DNA from: Reticulitermes lucifugus
Lineage: Eukaryota; Arthropoda; Insecta; Blattodea; Rhinotermitidae
Reading direction: 5' to 3'
NCBI GenBank assembly: GCA_026260175.1
Contig: JAKCWW010006142.1
Span: forward strand, 7,388 to 27,420
DNA: 20,033 nucleotides
The position numbers were made by a program, and so were the translations under genes. Below the pieces are notes generated by a model. The model did not search any database. It was given only the letters and a program-made list of their open reading frames with translations, and was not told the origin of the DNA. This document shows, in pieces, positions 9,089 through 18,200 of this stretch. The first letter of the stretch is position 1. Each line of letters opens with the position of its first letter.

Positions 9089-9881
9089 TGTGCACAGAAC
9101 ACGTCTGAAGTGGGGCAGGTTACTTTGCATGTGAAGACTCGTGTGTGCTGCGCCTCCACGTGTTCTGCACTGCATTAGCAACGCGTGGCGTGACCGTAGA
9201 TGTACGAGTATCCTACCCGCTTTACACAGTGATTGGAACACTTAGGTGTGTTTGACATTGCGGTGCGGACCCATTGGCATCTTTCCTTCCCTAATCTTGA
9301 ATGCTGTCGTATGTTGACGGATGGTTGAGGAACCGTGTGGTCTACCGAATTGCAGTGCCCGCTGTAACTGTCGTTCTCGTGACTGCACTGCGCTGACCGC
9401 TTCTCCCATCGATCGCAGTAATAGGACCTATTTCCCAAAGCACTTGGTTCCTCGGCCTCGTCAGTTTCCCAGTTGCTTATAACACTTTTTTCGCAGTTCC
9501 ATCAGCTCTGTAACAAGTGGGCATCTTTACAGAATGTAATGTGATTTGTAAGATCTTAGTGTCTTATATTGTTTGGACAATGTGTGGAAAGAAGAAAGAA
9601 TTAATTTCGGATTATGTCATTCCAGCTGTCTTATCGCGTCTGTCAACTTGGGGATATCCAGTGCTTTGATACTGAATCATCTATTCTGGAAAAGAATGAA
9701 CTCCTGGAACCAAACGTTACAGGAGGAAGAACGTACTGTGTTACTTATGGTTGCCGGCTTCTTCAGCAATCGCCATTTTCTATTGACACAGTACATATCG
9801 ATACTCCATCTCGCGCGTAACTTTATTTCAGAATCATACGCTCTGACAAATTATTTTTCCCTGTGCCTTTTTCGAAGCTGC
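9089..9881. other. No gene recognised
   Basis: Open frames at 9175-9438 (minus) and 9573-9884 (plus) are short and lack motifs I know. No repeat family was recognised. Confidence 0.5.
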
Positions 9882-9930
9882 TAATGATGATGATGATGAT
9901 GGTGATGATAATAATAACAGTAATAATAGG
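9882..9930. repeat. TGA/TAA compound microsatellite
   Basis: TGA units grade into TAA units, with some interruptions. It sits just outside copy 2 of the dispersed repeat. Confidence 0.9.
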
Positions 9931-9946
9931 ATATATATAATAATTA

Positions 9947-10480
9947 AAAACAAGACAGGTAATGTACGTATAACGTAACATTGAGGCGCGTTCGCGTAAC
10001 CATTTTTGCCGTGGGAAAGCAATAAGTATTACATATTCTGAATGTGTGTTTGTAGCCTTAGTTATCCAGCATGCAATGCGCATGCGCCGTATCATATTGT
10101 CATCTCTGGCCTGTCCGGCTCTACCTTATTTTTCCACATTATCTCGTATACGGCACGATGTTCACAAAACAAAGTTGTAGAACATAAAATGTGTGTTTTG
10201 ATTTTCTCTACAACTTTTGTCTGAAACATTTCTCCTTCTAAGATGAATTCAGCGAGTTATTGTCATAAATGTGGGTACAGTTCATGTAAAGTACCCGTTT
10301 TTGTCAGATTTTAATGAAACCTGAATTTTCTCGAAATATTTCGAAAAATACTCAAATATCAAATTTCATGAAAATCCGCCGGGTTGGAGCCGAATTGTTC
10401 CATTCTGACAGACGGACGGACAGACAATCAGACATGACGAAGCTAATAGTCGCTTTTCGCAATTTTGCGAACTCGCCTAA
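9947..10480 (+). repeat. Unclassified dispersed repeat, copy 2 (about 535 bp)
   Basis: Inverted relative to 5913-6422, and the most complete copy. It carries GTACGTATAACG, TAGCCTTAGTTATCCAG, GCGCATGCGCC, TTGTAGAACATAAAATG, a CTACAACTTTTGTCTGAAAC block, ATTTCATGAAAATCCG, GGACGGACAGACA and the terminal hairpin TTCGCAATTTTGCGAA before CCTAAAA. The 3' end of a LINE begins immediately after it at about 10483. No terminal inverted repeat or coding sequence was found. Confidence 0.75.
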
Positions 10481-10482
10481 AA

Positions 10483-10875
10483 AAGAGAAAACTTGCATAC
10501 TGATATATGTGGCAATACCAGCGGACAGAAATGTCACGCAAAAGGAAGCAGCAGAAAAACTAAAATACAACAGTTTATGTACAGAGATAAGACGACTGCG
10601 GTACATGAAATGTATGATCATACAGGAAATAATTGGAGCCACCGGAATAGTAACAAAAGGTGTAAAGAAACATTTGGAAGTCGTACCAGGAAAACATTCA
10701 ATAGAGTCACTACAAAAGACAGCTGTACTTGGAACATCACATAATACGGAAAGTACTGCAGTCTGAAACTTGGAGCTTGAGAGGTGGGGATCACTGTTGG
10801 TTCAAGAGAAGTACCGGGGATAAAAGGCCTGTGGCAAGAGGAAATATAATAATAATAATAATAATAATAATAAAA
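10483..10875 (+). mobile_element. LINE 3' end (second family), with TAA-repeat tail
   Basis: This is a 5'-truncated LINE. The first frame (to about 10740) gives CILIYVAIPADRNVTQKEAA, LCTEIRRLRYMKCMIIQ, EIIGATGIVTKGVKKHLE and SLQKTAVLGTSH, the C-terminal domain of a LINE ORF2 family common in insect genomes. A small deletion near 10740 shifts the frame. The sequence then continues as IIRKVLQSETWSLRGGDHCW and FKRSTGDKRPVARGN up to the TAA repeat at 10846-10874, which is the element's 3' tail. Only the C-terminus remains, with no reverse transcriptase or endonuclease. It is a different family from the LINE at 61-3413. The family's formal clade name is not claimed. Confidence 0.8.
10846..10874. 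repeat. TAA trinucleotide tail/microsatellite
   Basis: About nine TAA/ATA units close the LINE fragment. Such tails are typical of several non-LTR families. Confidence 0.9.
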
Positions 10876-11037
10876 TATACCATTTTTGGGTCGGTCAGTA
10901 TGGCTGAGTTATTGTTAGTGACTTGCAACCGCAGAGTTCGAATTCGGAGTGTGCTTCCGAATATTTCCTGGGACTTGTTTAATGTTTTTCGACGGAAACA
11001 GCTAGCGTCGAAGTAACACGTGACGACTGTAACGTTT

Positions 11038-11192
11038 GCTGTAAGGTGTAGTTCACCCTGCAACATGCCATGAAGGCGCAGAGGGGTAGTAGAGGTATAG
11101 CTCGACTCTTTCTTTAACTTCGGCGTTAGATGGGCTGGGTGATTAACGCCACGCCTCTGCTGCTTTACCTCCGGGAATGGCCGGGTACCGAA
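11038..11192 (-). mobile_element. SINE 3' fragment (same family as 8398-8690)
   Basis: On the minus strand it begins GGTACCCGGCC and continues CCCGGAGGTAAAGCAG, CCATCTAACGCCGAAGTTAAAG, GCGCCTTCATGGCATGTTGC and a GGTGAACTACACCTTAC tail. These are the central and 3' blocks of the SINE; the tRNA head is absent. The matching words AACGTTT at 11031-11037 and 11193-11199 could be a target duplication of about 7 bp, consistent with a 5'-truncated insertion. Confidence 0.75.
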
Positions 11193-11557
11193 AACGTTTA
11201 CCTGCACTTGATGACAATGAAAACATTTCCTGTATTGGTGTTTGTGGCAGTGGTTGGTACCACATGAAACCCATTGATATTCGAAGACCACTTCGCTTGC
11301 TGTTCTTTCCTGTTCCTGCGACTTCCTGTCAGGAAATATAAAGACGTTATTATCTACGGTTCATTTAAGCTTAATATTTGTGCCCGAGCGTAATCACACT
11401 ACTTGTGTATCTACTGTTATTCTGTTTACTCGAACACTTTATTCATTCTGGCACTTGCATGTACGAGTATGAATTCATGTGAATAGTTTTGTCCCCTAAG
11501 AAACCGCTGCTGTCGTAAATTCAGCTAAATTATCGAAATGAAATGTTTCAGCCTACG
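11193..11557. other. No gene recognised
   Basis: No motif, repeat or RNA gene was recognised in this stretch. Confidence 0.45.
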
Positions 11558-11950
11558 CCTGTGGTTCACAAAGTGTGTGCCCCGCGGATCCTAAGTGATT
11601 CGCGACCAGTTCCCGGGGGATCCGTGGATACATTTCTGTAATGGCTGCTTTGAGGTTTACCTATTTTTTTTAACTACAGGAATAATGTTTTGTTAAAAAT
11701 AATGGCGGAACTTCGTTAGTTGGAGGTATGTTTATTTCGTATGACCGTTAGAATACCTAATTAAGAAACACTTTTTACTCATGAAGCGAGCGACAGTGTA
11801 ATTAAGGTGAAATCATGCAGTGCATTGTTACGTATGCTACTGGTATGTATTAGTAGCTATCTAAAATCAGTTATGAGATATAAATTTTTAATTTTGGATA
11901 ACTGTCATCCGGACACTCTGTATTTACGTGAGCAAGGGTGTGAGGATCTC
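11558..11950 (+). mobile_element. hAT-like MITE, copy 1, right end replaced by a minisatellite
   Basis: It aligns with 19080-19508 in the same orientation: TGGTTC-CA at the left end, CCGCGGATCC, a CCCxGGGGATCCGTGG block, TTTTAACTACAGGAATAATG, GTTAAAAATAAT, AGCTATCTAAAATCAGTT, CATCCGGACACT and GAGGATC. Copy 2 continues to a right terminal repeat. Here the alignment ends at about 11948, where 36-bp tandem repeats begin. Confidence 0.75.
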
Positions 11951-12265
11951 TCTATCCGTGTTGGTAATCCAGCCGTCTGCATCCTCTTATCCGTGTTGGT
12001 AATCTAGCCGTCTGCATCACCCCTATCCGTGTCGGTAATCCAGCCATCTACATCACCCCTATCCGTGTCGGTAATCCAGCCGTCTGCATCACCCCTATCC
12101 GTGTCGGTAATCCAGCCGTCTGCCTCACCCCTATCCGTGTCGGTAATCCAGCCATCTACATTATCCATGTCCGTGTCGGTAATCCAGCCGTCTGCATCAT
12201 CCCTATCCGTGTCGGTACTCCAGTAGTCTGCATTATCCCTGTCCTTGTCGGTACTCCAGCCATTC
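11950..12265. repeat. Minisatellite, nine copies of a 36-bp unit
   Basis: The unit contains TATCCGTGTCGGTAATCC followed by AGCCGTCTGCATCACCCC. Copies start at 11954, 11989, 12025, 12061, 12097, 12133, 12169, 12205 and 12241, so spacing is 36 except for the first (35). Copies differ by a few substitutions, with the edge copies most diverged. Since 36 is a multiple of 3, both strands stay open (a 12-residue WITDTDRGDADG-like repeat on the minus strand), but no start context or flanking coding sequence supports a gene. Confidence 0.95.
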
Positions 12266-13054
12266 ATTTCGCTGACTGAGCCATCCCAACTCCGGATGTG
12301 GACATTGCGAGAGTCGAGGCGGACTAACCGGGTCGTAACGCTTGATGGGATCGCAGGTGTAAATCACTTCGCGGTGAAGATTGATTATTGTTTCAGTTTG
12401 ATTGATGTGCTGATGTGATAAGAGTGTCCGTTTTGTTGGTCGTTGGTGATACAAATTGGACATCAGTAATACCTCGGGCCATAGTGACCGAGCTGTCAAG
12501 AGCCAGTGTATTGCATTTGACGTCATTTAAGCCTTCAGGGCCGAGGGGACGTGGAGTCTGTGATGGAAAGGATTTGCGTGATTATTCAGTGGCACGTAGG
12601 ATGCCAGGTGTGATTAGTTTGTTTTGAAGTGTCGTGTTTATTTGTGTAGTGTCATTAAGGTTATTGGCTTTTATTGGTCAGAACACTTCTATGTGTCACT
12701 TCAGAAACAGAAACCGCCTGTTGGATCAACCTCAGAGCTGTTGTTAAGAAGGGTAATACTATTCAGCTGGCTCGAACAATGTCAGTCAACCTCCTTTCAC
12801 ACATTTGGAGAATATCGCCGTCAGTTCTTGCATCTACGTCTGTGGTTCGTGTCTTGAGCTTTTCTGGCTCCGTCGGTAACGGAGGTATATAGTCGTCGTT
12901 CTTAACAAACACACAGAAGAAAAAGTCCATGCGTGTGAGTTCTGGTGATCTGTGGGGGCAGTTTGCGTGGCGCTTGTCCCAGCTAAGCGTCGATGTTTTA
13001 TTTGAGGCATGCCTCCCATACGTACTGCGAAACTGTACTTACAGTCTTACAAAA
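12266..13054. other. No gene recognised
   Basis: Several short overlapping open frames on both strands (12415-12627, 12624-12857, 12834-13019 and others) have no recognisable domains. No repeat family was identified. Confidence 0.45.
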
Positions 13055-13056
13055 TA

Positions 13057-13241
13057 CAGTCGAACCCGGTTACAACAACATCATTTTATACGACACCTCG
13101 TCAGTAGCGTCAGATATTCTGTGGTAACAATTAATTCCTCACTGTTAACAATAACATTATACTCCTCGGTTATAACGACATTCGTTTATAACGACACAAA
13201 ATATTCAGTCCCTTTCATTGCGTTCTAACCGAGTTCGACTG
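13057..13241. mobile_element. Tigger/pogo-like MITE, 185 bp, flanked by TA
   Basis: The left end is CAGTCGAACCCGGTTACAAC and the reverse complement of the right end is CAGTCGAACTCGGTTAGAAC, giving 18 matches in 20. TA dinucleotides flank both sides (13055-13056 and 13242-13243), as expected of Tc1/mariner-superfamily insertions; the CAGT-GAAC-CGGTTA ends resemble Tigger/pogo. Internal GGTTATAACGACA and TTTATAACGACAC repeats echo the termini. There is no transposase. Confidence 0.85.
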
Positions 13242-13243
13242 TA

Positions 13244-13553
13244 TTTTGTTTCTGTAAAACCAAGGCACAAAATGCCTTTCTGGTCCGGACGCCATTTTGT
13301 TACACTGACGAATGTAGCACTGTCTAGGGAGCATAATCCGCGTTAGGTTGCAGCCTAGGGGCCAAGTTCCGACATTTTCGGTCTATGTTTTCCACTGATA
13401 CATTATTCAGGTGTACTTTGAATGTGCTCTGAGTAATGCAAGGTTACAATGTTGAAGAACATTACGGCATTCCTGTAATTTCCCTCGTACCTAAATTTTA
13501 TTTTACAAACGAACGTTGCAGTCAGTCAACACAACATTATATTCAGTAAGAAT
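13244..13553. other. No gene recognised
   Basis: No protein motif or known repeat was found between the MITE and the hammerhead-like motif. Confidence 0.45.
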
Positions 13554-13603
13554 AAGGATACGTGTTTCGGCTAAAAATGATTAGTCATCATCAGGCCCAA
13601 CTA
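13554..13603 (-). ncRNA. Hammerhead-like motif, fourth copy (CTGATGA core)
   Basis: Minus strand: GGGC, CTGATGA, T, GACTAA-loop-TTAGCC (5 of 6 pairs), GAAA, C-AC-G, TA, TCC. The core matches the textbook CUGAUGA and GAAA strands, and GTA fits NUH. Stem I is weak. It lies about 50 bp outside the LINE fragment's target duplication and belongs to the older host element. Confidence 0.4.
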
Positions 13604-13660
13604 CAAGAATACAAAAGGGGGTACAATTTACAACTGTATTCAGGTTTACAAGCTAAAATA

Positions 13661-13843
13661 CAGATGGAAGGATAGAAGTGACAAGAAGACGAGGAAGAAG
13701 ACGTAAGCAGCTAGTGGATGACCTTAAGGAAAGGAGAATATGCTGGAAATTGAAAGAGGAAGCACTAGCTGGCACTGTATGGAGAACTCGCTTTGGAAAA
13801 GGCTTTGGTCCAGTTTTAAGACAGACTACGGAATGAATGAATG
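13661..13843 (+). mobile_element. LINE 3' fragment (third family) with 11-bp target duplication
   Basis: One frame, 13666-13836, encodes the C-terminus of a LINE ORF2: GRIEVTRRRGRRRKQLVDD, LKERRICWKLKEEALAG and TVWRTRFGKGFGPVLRQTTE, then a TGA stop at 13834-13836 and short TGAA repeats as the tail. This C-terminal signature is frequent in insect LINEs. The insertion is bounded by perfect direct repeats AAGCTAAAATA (13650-13660 and 13844-13854), the mark of target-primed reverse transcription. The copy is heavily 5'-truncated but its remaining frame is intact, suggesting it is fairly recent. Confidence 0.88.
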
Positions 13844-13848
13844 AAGCT

Positions 13849-13851
<3 letters not shown>

Positions 13852-13888
<37 letters not shown>
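13852..13888. repeat. TA dinucleotide microsatellite
   Basis: About eighteen TA units that begin within the right-hand target duplication of the LINE fragment. Confidence 0.95.
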
Positions 13889-13891
<3 letters not shown>

Positions 13892-14573
13892 TAAAAGACA
13901 CAGAATGCCTGAAATGTATAATTTGAAGTTTTTATGCGTAATTTTTTCTTTTGAGTTTGTTTGATCGGTCGGTGTACAGTGGATCTAACTGACGTAACGA
14001 ACGTCGCCGTTGACGTGTTCTGGAGGGTTTGCTGATTTGTTTGAGGCCCGTCAGTTATGTGCCAGGATGTAACATTAAATTACGCCACGACAGCTTCCGT
14101 CCACAGCCTTCCAATTCATTTATCCTGAAGTTAACATATACGGTCATTAGATGATATACAATTTGAGAAATTGAAATGGCTGGTCAATGGGCCTAAGGCA
14201 AGAGGAGAACTAACCGAACCTACTTCGTGGCACCTACCGTTTTGATATTGACTTGTATTCGTGAGGTAAATGGAGTATTGGCTCTTCGCTCCCATTGTCT
14301 GTCCAAGCAGATTCCTGGCTAAGTACTCGCATATGTTGGCCACTTCCCTGCACGCCATTGCCAGCTCACCATTTATGGTTTGTAACCTTAGCACTCCACA
14401 CTGCTCTGTTGTACAGTGTGGAGCACCTGATTTGTCTCGTGAGTACCAGTACTGCCTGCACTTACATAACAGGGGTCACAAACATAAATCGTAGGCCTTC
14501 TAGAGAGGTATTTGTAAGTCTGAGGCAGCCGCACGTTACTTTAAGAAATACAGACGTAATGATGGCTTGTCTG
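13889..14573. other. No gene recognised
   Basis: Short overlapping open frames on both strands (14131-14394 minus, 14270-14600 plus) show no known domain. Confidence 0.45.
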
Positions 14574-15136
14574 GGTGCCGCGGTGGCGCAGTCGGTGTAG
14601 CGACTCGCTATTGACTGGACACATCCGGGATTCGAACCCTGGTTGGTACAAGGGATTTTCTCTCCACGCAATCAAAACCGGCTCTGGTGCCCACCCAGCC
14701 TCATATACAATGGTACCTGGTCTTTCCCGGGGGTAAAGCGCTTGGGGCTTGCATGTCCACCCCTCCTCTAGCGCCGAGGTTCAAAATTGGTAGAGCACCT
14801 TCCCTTTTGTGGGACGGAATGGTCGGTATAGCGACTCGCTACGGGCTGGAGGTTCCGGGGATCGAATCCCGGTGGGGGCGAGATTTTCCGCATCCGTCCA
14901 GACCGGCCCTGGGGTCCACCAATCCTCCTGTACAATGGGTACCGGGTCTCTTTCCCGGGGGTAAAACGGCCTGGGCGTAGCGTTGGCCACCCACCCCCAT
15001 CTAGCGCCGAGGTTAAAAAAAACAGTAGAGCCATACATCTACTTCCCGTCTGGGCCTTCATGGCCTGTTCTAGGGTGAACTTTATCTTTTACCTTCCCTT
15101 TCTGACTGGCATGTTACGGGGTAACCTTTACCTTTA
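14574..15136 (+). mobile_element. SINE A (GGTGCCGCGGTGGCGCAG head), interrupted by SINE B
   Basis: The tRNA-like head has an A-box-like TGGCGCAGTCGG and a B-box GGGATTCGAACCC. It is followed by ATATACAATGG, GGTCTTTCCCGGGGGTAAAG and CTCTAGCGCCGAGGTTC up to 14796. The 3' end resumes after the insertion as CTGACTGGCATGTTACGGGG and TAACCTTTACCTTTAC (15102-15136). The middle and tail are shared with the other SINE families here, but the head differs. Confidence 0.85.
14808..15090 (+). mobile_element. SINE B nested in SINE A, 11-bp target duplication
   Basis: Same family as 8398-8690: GGTCGGTATAGCGACTCG, B-box GGGATCGAATCCC, CCAGACCGGCCCTGGGG, TGTACAATGGGTACCGGG, CCCGGGGGTAAAACGGCC, CATCTAGCGCCGAGG and CTGGGCCTTCATGGCC. 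It is flanked by direct repeats ACCTTCCCTTT at 14797-14807 and 15091-15101, which lie inside SINE A. SINE B is therefore the younger of the two. Confidence 0.88.
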
Positions 15137-17937
15137 CGTTTGTGATGCCGGGCGATTGGACGTGTTGGTATAGAATTCATGTCCGACTTCTCGGAGACTT
15201 ACGGATGGCTGTCTTATACATGCTTCCAGCAGACGGTAACTGCTAGGCATCGATGAGGTTTTCTGCTTTTTATTTAACTGTCTGTCTTATGGAGTGGGGT
15301 GGTGTAAATTTCCTCTCAATCTAATTTGTACGTCAGGCAGTGAAAGAAAGAATGAAACGATAAATTGGGTTTCGCTTCGTTACCATTATCCGCTCTTATG
15401 TTTCTCATTCCTATTGTCGCATCTCTGTTTATTGTTCTTTCCAAATTGAAACCTGCACGAGAATAGTCGGCTGTAGCACCAAACGCTGTTTTAAAACTTA
15501 AGCAAGATGTGTGTTACCCATTGAATTAATCTTACTGCTTGTAGCATGTACAGTAAATTGTTGCTTCCAATCGTCTGTGTGGCCCTGTTTTGTTGCTCTG
15601 AGTTCATTGTCTTGTATGTCGCGATCTGATTGCCTTAGGGACAATTTAGTGATGTTACTTCGGAACAAATATGGCCCCATTCCTACCACTGTGCAGTCCT
15701 TCCCCCACGTCCTCCGTGTTGGTAGCCATTAACCCTGTGTTGTGTGTAGCCAGATATTACATGAGCGTAATTTCGAATGACTATTGACGTCCTGATGTGA
15801 TGCTGAACAATTAAGGCCATCGCCCACTTACCGAACTGACAGAAACGCAAACGAATTGAATTTTCGGTTGCTCGAGCATACTGGAACGGGCTTGTCTCAC
15901 CAAATCGAACAGAAAAAGGTGATGTCTGTAATGCGGTGCCGCTGAATGTGTGTGTTTCTTGGAGATTAGTGGTGAGGGGCTTGTCATTAGTGTAGATGGA
16001 GGTATGCTTCGCCATCTCTATTTGAAGTTGCTAAGAAAGGAGGAAGAGCATGTCGAAGTACTGCTCCGTGCTGATTCGATTACAACTGAGCCCTCCTGCG
16101 CGCTGTATGTCTGAAGCATATCTAACTGTGCGCTTTATTGTCGTGACATACAACGCCGATCAGAAGCGTGTATTCACCATTTAACGTGAGGTGTATCTCG
16201 AAAATTAAACACCTCTGGGCATGCGCTGTATAACATATTCGACTTAACTTTTAAACAAGGAATCACGCCACGAAGAACTTGTGCGCGAAGTCCGTTTCAC
16301 TCAGTGTACGTACTGCAAATTTACGAACCATCATCGTGGCCGGGGGGGGGGCAACTCAAATCTGGACTCTGAAACCAACCGTCGTGACTCTGGCGCTTTT
16401 CGTCAACTTCTCCAGGCAAGTGTCCGGCTACTGCCTCAAGCTAATCCACGGTCGCTTCCGTGCACATCGTTTCAGTTTCATTGTTCACTAATCATGGAGT
16501 GCGAGCTGTCGACAGGGCCGTGACATAATTCAGTAAGTCAGTACTGTGGCGCCGGGGGAAGTTCTACTCACATACTGGGATTCCCCGTTGTCTGTATATT
16601 TTTACCAGTGCTCTGTACTCATCAACGTCAAAGCTATTCGTAACAGAAGGACAATTGGGCGAAGTCTGGGAATTTCAATACGATTTACGTTCTTTCGGAA
16701 ATCGGCGAGCATGAAGGAAGACAAGAAAGGGACACCGCGCTGTGTAGACTGGCCGTCTTTGACGGCGGGGGGGGGGGAGGTACCAATGTCAGCAACCTGA
16801 TGGAGCGAAAACTGAACTTGTTTAAGCAAATTTGTCAATAGCACAGGTGTGTCATTTTACCGTGCTGTGCTGCCTTAGGCTACTTTTATCTGTACATTTG
16901 TGTCTGCAGGTGTGCAAGATAGCAATGCGTTGCTGATGGATTTCGCATGGATGGGAATCAGGTTGTTAGTTACGAGAAGGGGATCGACTTTGTTAGTGGC
17001 AGGATGTCCAGTTTTAGGAGTGATATTAAGAGGTCGTTGGTGTGATAAATTTGACGGCGCATGCCTTAGCTGACGATGAAAGTCAAGATGGGAAGGATAG
17101 TCGGAGAACGCCATTCAGTTCAGAATAGCTTTTTCAAGGTTCATATCCAGAAATATTAAACGTTAACGTATATAGAACTGTTTATTTTATCCACTGTTTT
17201 GTATGAACGTACTACCTACCGCAGCACTCAGTTACACATGCGATCCACCTCAGCTACGTTGCAATTTTTTATCTAATAGCTGGCTCCGCGAACTGATAGG
17301 TCAGCAGAGAATAGGCCCTAGTTCACTGAGTTAAATGCGAGTATTGATCAGTGACTAGGCCTATGCCTGTGACTGCGCAGTCTAGTACGAATTAAGTTCA
17401 TTGGTCTGTCGTTTAGACTGATTTCTTATTACTGCTACAATCCTAGAGTAGCTAACAGGTTATGCGTCATCCTTGCTATCAATAACGTTTATATGCTGGC
17501 CACATACTCGTATATATAGCTGTCTGCTGAAGAACGCGGACGACTCAACCCAAAGCGAGCAAAATAGACTGAGGACGCCTGGGAACAGTGGTGAGGAGAG
17601 TGATGCGATGTAGTTACTGGGCAGCTTTGTAATTTGTTCTGTGCTATTATAGGCCTAAGTGTGGCGATGTGCCTGTCTCAAGGAAGGTTAGATTGGTGGA
17701 ATATGTAGCATGGACGGTTGGGATAAAAATACGCCTGTTGGTAAACCTGCACGGAAGAGGGCAAAAACTTGTCTGAAATGATGTTATTAAACTAGATCTT
17801 AATGACGTGGACTGCACTGAACTGGATATGGGTGGACACTTTTGATTTGTATAAAAGACGAGGAACTTATTGACAGGCGTAGAGTTGGCTGGTTGGTTCG
17901 TTGGCTGGCTGGCATATTTGTTGACTAAACAGACTTA
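15137..17937. other. 2.8 kb without a recognised gene; two poly-G runs
   Basis: No convincing coding sequence. Minus-strand open frames at 15683-16015 (110 codons) and 16875-17114 (79 codons) lack motifs I recognise. Poly-G runs of 10 and 11 bases lie at 16342-16351 and 16767-16777. This is the least repeat-like part of the window and may be intronic or intergenic unique DNA. Confidence 0.45.
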
Positions 17938-18194
17938 TGCCGATCGCAGTGGCCGCGCGGTCAAAGGCGTGGGTTTGCGGCCGCTCGCTTGCTGGGATTG
18001 TGGGTTCGAATCCCGCCGGGGGCATGGATGTCGGTCTGTTGTGAGTGTTGTGTGTTGTGAGGTAGAGGTCTCTACGTCGGGCTGATCACTCGTCCAGAGA
18101 AGTCCTACCGAGTGTGGTGTGTGTGAGTGTGATCGTGAAGCCTCGTTAATGAGGAGGTCCTGGCCCACTAGGAGCTGTTGCGCCATTGAAATAA
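17938..18194 (+). mobile_element. tRNA-Leu/Ser-like SINE
   Basis: The head at about 17939-18026 resembles a class II tRNA (A-box-like GTGGCCGCGCGGTCAAAGG, a long variable region, B-box GGGTTCGAATCCC), followed by GCCGGGGGCATGGATGT. The body has AGAAGTCCTACCGAGTG, a GTGTGTGTGAG stretch, GAAGCCTCGTTAATGAGGAG and a GTTGCGCCATTGAAATAA end. Short direct repeats AGACTT at 17931-17936 and 18195-18200 may be its target duplication. It is a different family from the CGGGGGTAAA-type SINEs. Confidence 0.82.
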
Positions 18195-18200
18195 AGACTT

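Noticed and set aside
5913..10480. Helitron assignment for the hairpin-ended repeat
   Set aside because: There is a hairpin near a CTAA end, but the base after it is A, no TC 5' end was found and there is no Rep/helicase; left unclassified.
10888..10950. tRNA-like sequence (GGCTGAGTTATT and AGTTCGAATTC)
   Set aside because: Only a loose A-box/B-box resemblance; no matching SINE body or second copy in the window.
10791..11291. Minus-strand 166-codon open frame
   Set aside because: It crosses a LINE tail, a TAA repeat (giving poly-Ile) and a SINE fragment; it is not one gene.
11950..12265. CRISPR-like array (nine regular 36-bp repeats)
   Set aside because: The repeats are back to back with no unique spacers, and the context is eukaryotic repeat DNA.
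12004..12267. Repetitive 87-codon frame (WITDTDRGDADG-type repeat) and its plus-strand partner
   Set aside because: It is a by-product of a 36-bp minisatellite whose unit length is a multiple of three; both strands stay open and there is no coding context.
15683..16015. Minus-strand 110-codon frame as a gene
   Set aside because: No domain, no clear start context and no second copy; kept only as a note in the region description.
17505..17530. Promoter around the TATATATAG stretch
   Set aside because: AT-rich words of this kind are frequent here and no gene starts downstream.
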